Source: Bacteroidaceae bacterium
Lineage (GTDB): Bacteria > Bacteroidota > Bacteroidia > Bacteroidales > Bacteroidaceae
Reading direction: 5' to 3'
DNA: 64,000 bases
NCBI GenBank assembly: GCA_017468985.1
Contig: JAFUHF010000049.1
Span: 1 to 64,000 of the forward strand
Below the pieces are notes generated by a model. That model did not search any database. It worked only from the letters and a program-made list of their open reading frames with translations, and was not told the DNA's origin. Positions 54,930 to 63,355 of the stretch are shown one piece after another (position 1 is the first letter of the stretch; the number at the start of each line of letters is the position of its first letter). A program made the translations under genes and the position numbers.

Positions 54930-55781
54930 CTATACGTTGCCGGCAGCGATTTTCATGTTGACGGTCATGGCCTTGATCATTCGGGCATAGATGCCGTTGA
55001 GTTCCTCAATGAGTTCGGCCATGTGGCGTGTCTGTTCGTTGATACGGTCAATGGAGCCCACCTGTGTGCTGATCGACTTGAGCTGCAGCTCATATACGGT
55101 GTTGATACCCGTGAGCGTACGGTTCAGGTTGGCCATTTCCTCGCTGTCGGTGGTGAGGCGTGCGCTCTGTTTCTCAACCTTATCAAGTGTTTCGGTGAGC
55201 AGTTTGAGTTTTTCAGTGTATTCCTGAGTAGCTTGCTCAAGGTTTTCTACTGTTCCCTGAACCACCTCTGCGCTGATGGCCTGTGGATTGATCGCGCCGC
55301 TGATGGTTCCGACTTCGCCTGCTATGCCTTCTGCTGAACTGCCGCCGGCATGTCCGCTTCCGCCACCGCCAATGATGATGGTGCTGCCACCACCGCCTCC
55401 TCCAGCAGCTGCTACTCCGGGCTCGCCTCCGCTTATGCCAGTGTTACCACCGCCGATCACGATGCCGCCACCGCTGCCTCCAACAATGCCATTACTCACT
55501 TGCAGTGCAGCTGCTTCAGCTCCTTCTTCGTTCAGGGACTCCATAGTTTCCTCCTTATCAAACGGTCGGTCGAATGCCGAGAGGAAGAATACCACTACTT
55601 CCGTACCCATACCGATGAACAGCCAGAGGTCGGCCCCCTTAATGTGGGTGATTTTGAAAAGTGTGCCGAGAATAACCACGGATGCACCCCAACTATAGGC
55701 GTAGTTCAGAAATGTCTGGCCTGGAACGCTGTCCATCCAGCGCTGAAGCCGTGAAACGATATTTATCTTTGATGATGCCAT
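54930..55781 (-). CDS. porL: T9SS/gliding motor protein PorL/GldL with a glycine-rich insert
   Basis: 283 residues. Two membrane helices (about 27-45 and 52-70) are followed by a cytoplasmic part. Glu61 in GMGTEVVVFF corresponds to the proton-relay glutamate of GldL. Residues 99-158 are an unusual Gly-rich stretch with runs such as GGSGGG, GGGGGG and GGGGSG, then a coiled-coil (about 175-250) that is normal for the family. The insert is not part of the F. johnsoniae GldL (about 215 residues). Confidence 0.95.
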   Translation of the reverse strand: MASSKINIVSRLQRWMDSVPGQTFLNYAYSWGASVVILGTLFKITHIKGADLWLFIGMGTEVVVFFLSAFDRPFDKEETMESLNEEGAEAAALQVSNGIVGGSGGGIVIGGGNTGISGGEPGVAAAGGGGGGSTIIIGGGGSGHAGGSSAEGIAGEVGTISGAINPQAISAEVVQGTVENLEQATQEYTEKLKLLTETLDKVEKQSARLTTDSEEMANLNRTLTGINTVYELQLKSISTQVGSIDRINEQTRHMAELIEELNGIYARMIKAMTVNMKIAAGNV

Positions 55782-55828
55782 TATTGTAGTATTTATGTTG
55801 TATTATTAACGATTAAGCTATTCCTTGA

Positions 55829-57268
55829 TTATTTCTTGTTTCTGCTTGTGGCCGATGCCATGGAGCGCACGCATCGGAAACCTATGTAGCATCGTGGCTG
55901 GTTTTGATACTCGTATGTGCGCCATGCAGAACGAATCATGGACTCTGGGTCTTTCCAGCTTCCACCACGCACGGTCTTCTTCTTCAGGGCATACGGATCC
56001 TCTATGGCAGCCTTGTACGTAAGTTCGGGATTTAGGTCGCTCATGCTCTGCACGCCGGCTTGCGTATAAACTGTGCTGGTCCATTCGGCAGCATTTCCAG
56101 CCATGTCGTATAGGCCATTGGAATTGGTACCATAGATGCCCACTTTGGACGTAATGAGATTTCCATCCTCTGTATAGTCGCCACGATCGGGCTTGAAGTT
56201 TGCAAAGTAGCAACCTTTGTCGTTCTTCATGGATGGAGCAGACCATGGGAAGGGATTACCCTCCTTGCCGCGTGCAGCGTATTCCCATTCAATTTCTGTC
56301 GGCAAGCGGTAGCGTTGCAACTGCTTGGCTTCGCCGCGCAGTCCGCGCAGTAGGTAGTCCGTGCGCCATGCACAGAAAGCAGTGGCTTGTTCCCATGTGA
56401 CGCCTACTACGGGATAGTCGTTGTAGTCAGCACTGCTGAAGTAGAGACGCATGTACTTCTCGTTGTTCGCATTCGGGAAGTCGTTTACCCAGCATGTAGT
56501 GTCTGGATAGATGTTGACGATGTAGGTATTCAGGAAGTCGTAATAGCTTGACAATGGTCGCGTGATGGTTTGGCGAACAATGTTGCCGTCTTCGTCAATA
56601 TATGCCGTGTCCTTCGAGATCATGACTACCTCGTTGGGATCTACCGTCTTGTCGGTATTCAGATTACGCTCGCTCGGATCCAGACGATACTTGCGCATGG
56701 CTGCTTTGGCATAGTCGTAGATCTCGTAACGATAGTTCATCTGCTTGTAGTCCAGCATGCGTTCGCCCGTAACGGGGTTGGTCACATAGAGGCTGTTGAT
56801 GGCTGCTTCCTCACTCTCGGTAGGATTCTTGTAGGGGATGGGCCGCTTCCAGTCAAGGTAAGGGCGAGCCAAGGGATTTCCCTCGTCGTCTTCTTCAATT
56901 TTGAAGGCTTCGTTGCCGCCATAGTTGGGATCGGCCAAGCGCTCACGAATAATGGAATCGCGCACCCAGAACACAAACTGACGGTACATGGAATTGGTTA
57001 CTTCCTTTTGGTCCATCCAGAAACCGTCTACGGAGATTTCCTTTTTTGGAATGTCGGCTCCCCAGAGGGTGTCGTTCTCATCCAATCCTGCACGCAAGAA
57101 TCCGCGGTCTATTTTGACCATTCCGTAGGGAGTCGGCTCGTCAAAAGGCTTTCCTGAAACGCCAACCACTTCGCCACCCTGCATCATGGACCTTCCGCTT
57201 CCGCCAAAGCAGGAGGCCATCAGTATTATGGTGATGATCCCAATGCCAAATATCTTATTCAACTTCAT
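55829..57268 (-). CDS. porK: T9SS lipoprotein PorK/GldK
   Basis: 479 residues. The signal peptide ends in ILMASC (Cys19). The body is a formylglycine-generating-enzyme-like fold (about 60-475) with YGMVKIDRGFLRAG, the motif QKEVTNSMYRQFVFW, VGVTWEQATAFCAW and FRCVRSM at the end. It lacks sulfatase-activating function in T9SS and acts as the outer ring subunit with PorN, anchored to the outer membrane. Confidence 0.96.
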   Translation of the reverse strand: MKLNKIFGIGIITIILMASCFGGSGRSMMQGGEVVGVSGKPFDEPTPYGMVKIDRGFLRAGLDENDTLWGADIPKKEISVDGFWMDQKEVTNSMYRQFVFWVRDSIIRERLADPNYGGNEAFKIEEDDEGNPLARPYLDWKRPIPYKNPTESEEAAINSLYVTNPVTGERMLDYKQMNYRYEIYDYAKAAMRKYRLDPSERNLNTDKTVDPNEVVMISKDTAYIDEDGNIVRQTITRPLSSYYDFLNTYIVNIYPDTTCWVNDFPNANNEKYMRLYFSSADYNDYPVVGVTWEQATAFCAWRTDYLLRGLRGEAKQLQRYRLPTEIEWEYAARGKEGNPFPWSAPSMKNDKGCYFANFKPDRGDYTEDGNLITSKVGIYGTNSNGLYDMAGNAAEWTSTVYTQAGVQSMSDLNPELTYKAAIEDPYALKKKTVRGGSWKDPESMIRSAWRTYEYQNQPRCYIGFRCVRSMASATSRNKK

Positions 57269-57323
57269 GGCAACTGTCTTTACGATATCTTTTAATGTTT
57301 TCTTAATCTATGTCTCAACTCAC

Positions 57324-58265
57324 TTATAGCAACCGAACACTTTTGTGCAGGTTCTTTCCTTTTTTATAAAGGTCGAGCTTCCATTCGTAGCTCAAAACCA
57401 ATTCGTGCGCGCCGTGCTCAATTCCTACGCCATTGGTGTAGGCTTCGTAAGAGTAGCTCAGCACTACGCCATGGAACTTACCGCCAACGAACAATGCAAC
57501 CGAATTGTTTGGGCTGTAGCTCCCCCCACAGAACAGCATTTTGCTGTCGTTGCTGTATTCCAAGCGCCCCGTCAGATAGGCTTTCCAGTCAACACCGTCA
57601 TACATGCCAAATACTGTGGGGTGTATTGTAAAAAACGGATTTCGGAGTTTAATATTGTATCCGCCTGTCAAATAATACATGCGTTTGAGGCTGATTTGGT
57701 TTGTTTCGCCCAGAGTTACTGTGGGTGCGGTAAGGTGCATGCCCGAAACTCCGAGGTAGAATGGACCACGCTGATAGTAGAGGCCAAAGTCAACGTCCAC
57801 CTTGCTGCCGTCAATTTTGCTTGATGAGAATACCGGGTCATTCGTTTCTTCCAAATCAAGTTTGCTGCCGTCGTAGGTTTCGTTGAGAAGGTCGCCCTGA
57901 ATGCCGAAACCTAAGCTACCGCCGAAAAGACGGAAATGGTAAGCATATTGTAAGGAGAAACGCTTATGGGAAAATAAACCCAGCTCGTCGTTCATGAACT
58001 GAGCACCCAAACCGTGACGGGGATTGGCAAAGAACATAGGCAGATCTACTCCGGCAAACATTGTGGCCGGAGCGTCTTCGTAGCCGCTCATCTGTGCGCT
58101 GTAAGTGCCCAGAATTCTCATGTTGTCCGTGGTACCTGCGCTGGCAGGATTGAAGGATGGCTCCATCATCCAATAGTGCGTGAACGACGGGTCGTATTGT
58201 CCTTTTGTAATCAGCGGAAAACAAGTCAGACATGCGACGATGGCATACAATAAGCGCTTTCTCAT
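57324..58265 (-). CDS. porP: T9SS outer-membrane protein PorP/SprF
   Basis: 313 residues with a signal peptide (MRKRLLYAIVACLTCFPLITKG) and the family start QYDPSFTHYWMMEPSFNPASAG. It is predicted as an outer-membrane barrel of 14 or so strands. PorP/SprF proteins link T9SS to the surface and to specific cargo. It is the first gene of the operon and is separated from porK by 55 bp. Confidence 0.94.
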   Translation of the reverse strand: MRKRLLYAIVACLTCFPLITKGQYDPSFTHYWMMEPSFNPASAGTTDNMRILGTYSAQMSGYEDAPATMFAGVDLPMFFANPRHGLGAQFMNDELGLFSHKRFSLQYAYHFRLFGGSLGFGIQGDLLNETYDGSKLDLEETNDPVFSSSKIDGSKVDVDFGLYYQRGPFYLGVSGMHLTAPTVTLGETNQISLKRMYYLTGGYNIKLRNPFFTIHPTVFGMYDGVDWKAYLTGRLEYSNDSKMLFCGGSYSPNNSVALFVGGKFHGVVLSYSYEAYTNGVGIEHGAHELVLSYEWKLDLYKKGKNLHKSVRLL

Positions 58266-58369
58266 CTTTCATATTAACTGCATTTTCTCTGAAATATTGT
58301 GATACATCCGATTTTCTTTTCCCATTCTTTAGGTTTTTCATGCCATGTGCTAAAATGTGGAGCCGTTTC

Positions 58370-58399
58370 TTGCATTTCTTTGAGTAATTTGTAACTTTG
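58370..58399 (+). promoter_or_regulatory. Promoter of the PRTase-like gene
   Basis: CTTG-like -33 (core TTG at 58370-58372), 19-bp spacer, TAACTTTG (58392-58399), 29 bp before the start. Confidence 0.6.
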
Positions 58400-58428
58400 C
58401 AAATTGGAAAGACTTCTTAATTATATTT

Positions 58429-59445
58429 ATGACAGAAAGACTACGAGAAATCGTCAGAGAGGATAATATACTCTCCTTATACGAAATAGTTTCTGATACT
58501 TCACGGCCCATTCAGCAAGAGGATGCCAAACATTGTGTGAGGATGATTGCTTCGACGCCGCAGACGCGGAGTATCTCGAATGATCCTACTGTGGCAGGAC
58601 TGCATTACACGCGCATGTTGCAACAGGCTTGTTCGGTAATTCTGAAACACTACGACTTTGGATTACAAGAGCGCGAGGTGGTGGTGCTCAATATTCTGCG
58701 CGGCGCACTGAACTTTGGGCTGCGTGATGCACTGGCCGATGCCTACGGATGGTTCCGCCATAATACGAGTTTCATTAGTGCCCAAAGGGCTCGTGATGAT
58801 AAGGACTCTGAGTCTTGGCACATTACGGAGAAGGGTTACAAAAAGATTTTCTTTCCTCAGTTGTGTTCGCTGGTGATGGGTGACGTGGTGGCTACAGGCA
58901 CCAGTCTTCAGTTTGCCATGCACGAAATCGTAAAAGTGGCTGTGGAGCAAAAGGTACAACTTCGTCATATTGTGTTTTTTACCTATGGTGGGGAGAAAGC
59001 CGAGCAGATCTTTGAAGAAATTGACAACAAATGCCGCTTTCTTTTTGCTAAGTATGAACAGACCTACGTGATTTATCTGGAAGGTCGGTTTACGGTGCCC
59101 GTATTGAATACACCACTTTCTATTCGCCTGACGGGAACGGATTTGTTGCGCTATCATGCCTTGATGGCTCCGGAGTTTGTGGAGTCGCAATACGAGTCAC
59201 CGTCGTATCCATTGGAGCGTTGTACTATCTATGATGCTGGATCGCGCGCATTTTGGATTCCGGAATATGTAGATGATGTGGAAAGCTATTGGCATCAAAC
59301 ACTGGAATTGGCACAGAGTGGTGTTTCCTTCCGTCGATTGCTTCATGAGCGTTTCCCGGGACTTTCAACTACAAGGTTTGGGCATGTAGACTTGCAGGAA
59401 CTCTGCATCAGTCAGATCAGTAAGATGAGGCAGACGTTTCAGTGA
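58429..59445 (+). CDS. Phosphoribosyltransferase-like protein of unknown specificity
   Basis: 338 residues. The middle (about 80-230) looks like a type I PRTase/UPRT fold: VVLNILRGALNFGLRDAL and LCSLVMGDVVATGTSLQFAMHEI, where the PRPP loop normally reads D-D-x-x-x-T-G-G-T. Here it reads GDVVATGTS, with one acidic residue changed to Gly and the second Gly replaced. The C-terminal 100 residues are not recognisable. It sits 49 bp upstream of codB, which suggests a nucleobase link, but enzymatic activity is uncertain. Confidence 0.7.
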   Translation: MTERLREIVREDNILSLYEIVSDTSRPIQQEDAKHCVRMIASTPQTRSISNDPTVAGLHYTRMLQQACSVILKHYDFGLQEREVVVLNILRGALNFGLRDALADAYGWFRHNTSFISAQRARDDKDSESWHITEKGYKKIFFPQLCSLVMGDVVATGTSLQFAMHEIVKVAVEQKVQLRHIVFFTYGGEKAEQIFEEIDNKCRFLFAKYEQTYVIYLEGRFTVPVLNTPLSIRLTGTDLLRYHALMAPEFVESQYESPSYPLERCTIYDAGSRAFWIPEYVDDVESYWHQTLELAQSGVSFRRLLHERFPGLSTTRFGHVDLQELCISQISKMRQTFQ

Positions 59446-59494
59446 TGCGGTGAAGCAAAGCAGATGAAAATACTCAACATAATTTATTATAATA

Positions 59495-60829
59495 ATGAAA
59501 GAACAAGTGCAGCAAAGTCGGGACTTTGAGCAACAGAGCATTCCCACATCCCATCGACGTGGATTTTGGTCGATGTTTGTTATTATGATGGGCTTTACGT
59601 TCTTTTCTGCCAGTATGTTTACGGGCGGACACATGGGAACGGGCCTTACCTTCCGCAACTTCATTATTGCCCTGCTGATAGGCAATCTGTTTCTCGGGGT
59701 ATATACTGGACTGCTTGCTTATGCTGCCTCGCGTACGCAGCTCAGCATCCATTTGCTTTCTCACTATGCCTTTGGCACTAAGGGATCATATATCCCCTCT
59801 GCTGTGTTGGCTATTACGCAGATAGGATGGTTTGGCGTAGGTGTAGCCATGTTTGCCTTGCCCACAACGGCCGCCGTATTGCCTCTGCTTTCACCCGATG
59901 GTTGGTTGGCACAAGGTGATCATCTGCTGTGGGTGATTGTAATCCTATCGGGTGCAGTGATGACTTCTACCGCATATTGGGGCATCAAGGCACTGCGCAT
60001 TATCAGTATTGTGGCCGTGCCGGCCATCGCAGTATTAGGACTCTATTCTGCAGTTCAGGCCCTCTTCTTCGATCATCCGGAGGCCATTGGCAGTGCACCC
60101 AATGGCTGGGCCTATCTGAGTCAGCACATTCCCGAAGCAGGAAAGGAAATTACCATGGTTACGGCCATTTCGATGGCAATAGGTTCCTTTATTAGTGGGG
60201 GATCGTGTACGCCCGACTTTGCACGTTATTCTAAAACGACTAAGATCGGCGTTTCTACCACAGTACTCGCATTCTTCATTGGCAATTCCATCATGATTGC
60301 CTTTGGGGCCATTGGTGCCATGGTGTGGAATGTCCCCGATATCTCCGAGGTGCTGATTGCGCAGGGATTGCTCATTGCCGGCGTGATTGTACTGGGGCTG
60401 AACATCTGGACTACAAACGACAATGCTCTCTATACCTCTGGTCTTGGTTTGGCCAATATCACCAAATTGCCCAAACGTTACCTTGTGTTGCTCAATGGAG
60501 CGGTAGGTACACTCTTTGCCATTTGGCTCAACAATAATTTTGTAGGTTGGCTCAATATTCTTAATACCTTTATTCCTCCAGTAGGGGCCATCTTGATTGT
60601 GGACTATTTGATATGTCACAAGGCACACTATGCTCCCCTTCAGCAAGCGCGTTTCTGTACGGTGAGTTGGCCTGCAGTGATTAGTTGGGCTTTGGGTACT
60701 ATTGTGGCCTTGATTGGTGCCGACAAGCTTCCAGGTATTCATGTAGATTTTCTGTCCAATTCCCTTCCGGCGGTCAATGGCATGCTGGTAGCCATCGTGG
60801 CCTATCTGTTGCTTAACCGCACGAAGTAG
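59495..60829 (+). CDS. codB: Cytosine permease CodB (NCS1 family)
   Basis: 444 residues with 12 helices, closely following E. coli CodB: TFFSASMFTGGHMGTGL, GWFGVGVAMFALP, GSFISGGSCTPDFARY, VVLGLNIWTTNDNALYTSGLG-type sequence and NNFVGWLNIL. It imports cytosine with H+ or Na+. No cytosine deaminase (codA) is in the window. It lies between the PRTase-like gene and sdaA. Confidence 0.93.
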   Translation: MKEQVQQSRDFEQQSIPTSHRRGFWSMFVIMMGFTFFSASMFTGGHMGTGLTFRNFIIALLIGNLFLGVYTGLLAYAASRTQLSIHLLSHYAFGTKGSYIPSAVLAITQIGWFGVGVAMFALPTTAAVLPLLSPDGWLAQGDHLLWVIVILSGAVMTSTAYWGIKALRIISIVAVPAIAVLGLYSAVQALFFDHPEAIGSAPNGWAYLSQHIPEAGKEITMVTAISMAIGSFISGGSCTPDFARYSKTTKIGVSTTVLAFFIGNSIMIAFGAIGAMVWNVPDISEVLIAQGLLIAGVIVLGLNIWTTNDNALYTSGLGLANITKLPKRYLVLLNGAVGTLFAIWLNNNFVGWLNILNTFIPPVGAILIVDYLICHKAHYAPLQQARFCTVSWPAVISWALGTIVALIGADKLPGIHVDFLSNSLPAVNGMLVAIVAYLLLNRTK

Positions 60830-60849
60830 CTTTCTATTAGAAACATTTC

Positions 60850-62061
60850 ATGAAGTCCATCAAAGAAATCTATAAGATAGGGCATGGGCCGTCCAGCAGT
60901 CATACCATGGGCCCTACCAAAGCGGCGGATATTTTTCTGTCGCAACTGCCGGAGCATTGTTCCGTGAACATCACGCTTTATGGCAGTTTGGCGGCTACCG
61001 GCCGCGGCCACCTTACGGATAAGGCTCTGCTTTCGGTGTTCCGTGAGGCTGGTGTTGAGGCCAGTATCATTTGGAAACCCGATACGTTTCTGCCCTTCCA
61101 TCCCAATGGCATGAAGTTTCAAGCACTTGATGGTGCAGGTAACGAACGGTTCGCTTGGATTGTGTTTAGCATTGGCGGAGGTTTCCTTCGGGAAGAGGAA
61201 CCGAAATATCTGTCGCAGGAGAGTCCCCATCTGTATGAGCTTACGCATCTTACGGACATCATGCACCATTGTGAGAAACGCGGATATTCCTTTTGGGAGT
61301 ATGTAGAGCAGGCCGAGGATGATGGCTTGTGGCCCTATCTGGCGGAAGTATGGACCAATATGAAGGATGCCATACAGCGAGGCCTGGCGGCAGAGGGCGT
61401 GCTTCCCGGACCGCTCCATTTGCGGCGCAAGGCGGCCACGTTCTACATCAAGGCCAAGGGACTGAAGCCTTCCCTTGAATCACAGGGACTGACCTTTGCC
61501 TATGCACTGGCTGCCAGCGAAGAGAATGCTGCCGGTCACGTCATCGTAACGGCACCTACGTGCGGCTCCTGCGGCGTGCTTCCTGCCGTGCTCTATCATT
61601 TGCAGCAAAGCCGAGGCTTTGCCGATGAGCGCATTCTTCGCGCTTTGGCTACTGCCGGCCTCATTGCCAATGTGGTGAAGGAAAATGCGTCCATCAGTGG
61701 TGCAGAGGTAGGATGCCAAGGTGAAGTGGGCGTAGCCTGTGCCATGGCGTCAGCTGCGTCAAGCCAGCTCTTTGGCGGCAGCATCCGCCAGATAGAGTAT
61801 GCCGCCGAGATGGGCTTGGAACACCATCTTGGCATGACGTGCGATCCCGTTTGCGGCCTGGTGCAGATTCCGTGCATAGAGCGCAATGCTTATGCTGCGC
61901 TGCGCGCCCTTGATGCTAATTTGTATTCTTCCTTTACCGATGGACAGCACAGCGTTTCGTTCGACCGCGTAGTGGCCGTGATGAAGCAAACGGGCCACGA
62001 TTTGCCGTCGCTCTACAAGGAAACCAGTCAGGGTGGTCTTGCTAAGATCACGTTGGAGTAA
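60850..62061 (+). CDS. sdaA: L-serine ammonia-lyase, Fe-S dependent
   Basis: 403 residues, the alpha and beta parts in one chain. It deaminates L-serine to pyruvate and ammonia. The N-terminal part has YKIGHGPSSSHTMGPTKAA; the [4Fe-4S] cysteines are in APTCGSCGVLP, MTCDPVCGL and QIPCIERN. It starts 20 bp after codB and ends in a shared terminator. Confidence 0.95.
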   Translation: MKSIKEIYKIGHGPSSSHTMGPTKAADIFLSQLPEHCSVNITLYGSLAATGRGHLTDKALLSVFREAGVEASIIWKPDTFLPFHPNGMKFQALDGAGNERFAWIVFSIGGGFLREEEPKYLSQESPHLYELTHLTDIMHHCEKRGYSFWEYVEQAEDDGLWPYLAEVWTNMKDAIQRGLAAEGVLPGPLHLRRKAATFYIKAKGLKPSLESQGLTFAYALAASEENAAGHVIVTAPTCGSCGVLPAVLYHLQQSRGFADERILRALATAGLIANVVKENASISGAEVGCQGEVGVACAMASAASSQLFGGSIRQIEYAAEMGLEHHLGMTCDPVCGLVQIPCIERNAYAALRALDANLYSSFTDGQHSVSFDRVVAVMKQTGHDLPSLYKETSQGGLAKITLE

Positions 62062-62083
62062 GCACTCCATTATTGAAATAATA

Positions 62084-62111
62084 AGGTCGGGCGCCATTAC
62101 GCTCCCGACCT
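62084..62111. terminator. Bidirectional hairpin terminator between sdaA and the GntR gene
   Basis: AGGTCGGG (62084-62091) pairs with CCCGACCT (62104-62111); the flanks are A/T-rich on both sides and nearly extend the stem. Confidence 0.7.
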
Positions 62112-62147
62112 ATTACGTTCATACATACATTAATTATATTGATTTCA

Positions 62148-62510
62148 TCAATGGTCTTCCGTCTGGGCCCAGGCTTGGTTTACTTCGTCCATGCCGATGC
62201 TCAGCAGTTTCATTTGGCGGAAAAACTCCGGTAAGGTACTTTCCATAAACTCTTTCCTCCGAGCGTTTCCAATCTTCCGCTTCGCTCCTTGGCTCACGAA
62301 GTAGCCTATGCCGCGCTTCTGGTAGACGATTTCGTCGCGCTGCAAGAGTTCCATGGTGCGTAGGGCGGTGTTAATGTTCACCTCGAACTGCACGGCCAGT
62401 TCGCGCACGCTGGGCAGGCGGTCGTCCGTATGATAGCGGTCGCTCAGTATGTCGCCCGAAATAGCGTCTGCCATTTTTACGTAGATGGCTTTATCGTTGC
62501 GGTAAATCAT
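62148..62510 (-). CDS. GntR family (YtrA-type) transcriptional regulator
   Basis: 120 residues from the ATG at 62510, whose first bases overlap the permease stop as ATGA. The winged-helix has SDRYHTDDRLPSVRELAVQFEVNINTALRTM and the wing IVYQKRGIGYFVS. The C-terminal helix tail is short, as in YtrA-type regulators that repress linked ABC genes. It comes last in the leftward ABC operon. Confidence 0.92.
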   Translation of the reverse strand: MIYRNDKAIYVKMADAISGDILSDRYHTDDRLPSVRELAVQFEVNINTALRTMELLQRDEIVYQKRGIGYFVSQGAKRKIGNARRKEFMESTLPEFFRQMKLLSIGMDEVNQAWAQTEDH

Positions 62511-63355
62511 AGGTTGAACAGTTTGAACTGAACCACGCGCATGCGGCAGAAGGCAAGATAGGCCAGCGCGATGTTGACGCATATCCATACTACGAAAATT
62601 GCGGCATGTTTATGAATGAGTACGGTTCTTTTGAAATCAATATCTATTTCCTTCAGAATATACATGATGACAAACCACGCCAGAAGGCCTACGGCCCAGC
62701 CCCACCAGCGGAACACGATGCCCGACGGCAGCATGAGGCTGGCAATGAAGCTAATCATCAGGAACGTCATGCCATAGTGTTTCACTGGGTTGCAAAGGTC
62801 ATGGTACACCTTGCTCAGATGCGGCGTGAGCCAGTCGGACTGGTAGATGAAGTTTTCTATGGGCTGTCCGGCTGCGTCCTTCCCTTCCACGGTATAGTAG
62901 TGCGTGAAGTGTAGGTCGAGGGGAAACAGCTTGATGCTGACGAATTGGAGCACGTCGGCCAGCAGGAAAGCGCAGGCCCAGAGCGCCACTACCCAGAAGA
63001 GCACGTAGATGAAGCGCGAAACGAACTTTTCCGCATTCGTAGCCGGAAGCTGAATGAGCTGTGTAGCTTTCGCCTTGGAGTACCATGGGTAGAACATCAG
63101 CGAGCAACCGACAAAGAACAGTATGGTTATTCCAACGTAGGAGATGGCTTCTACAGTCCGGACCTGCATGGCGTAGAGGTTGCAGAATGCCTCGAACATG
63201 GTGTGGCCATGCCAGGTATATCTGATACTATTGGCTGCAAAGAGCGTCATCAAAGCAACGGTGACGGCATAGACGAGCAGCAGGGTTTTCCATTCTGTTC
63301 GGAAGTAGAACCGCATGAGCTGCGCAGTGCGCTTCGGTGAGAACGTGTTATTCAT
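62507..63355 (-). CDS. ABC transporter membrane protein
   Basis: 282 residues with about six membrane helices (around 20-38, 60-82, 105-130, 172-192, 196-216 and 245-265). It overlaps the ATPase by eight bases and the GntR gene by four. No substrate can be inferred; YtrA-linked ABC systems often answer antibiotics or lipid-II binders. Confidence 0.85.
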   Translation of the reverse strand: MNNTFSPKRTAQLMRFYFRTEWKTLLLVYAVTVALMTLFAANSIRYTWHGHTMFEAFCNLYAMQVRTVEAISYVGITILFFVGCSLMFYPWYSKAKATQLIQLPATNAEKFVSRFIYVLFWVVALWACAFLLADVLQFVSIKLFPLDLHFTHYYTVEGKDAAGQPIENFIYQSDWLTPHLSKVYHDLCNPVKHYGMTFLMISFIASLMLPSGIVFRWWGWAVGLLAWFVIMYILKEIDIDFKRTVLIHKHAAIFVVWICVNIALAYLAFCRMRVVQFKLFNL

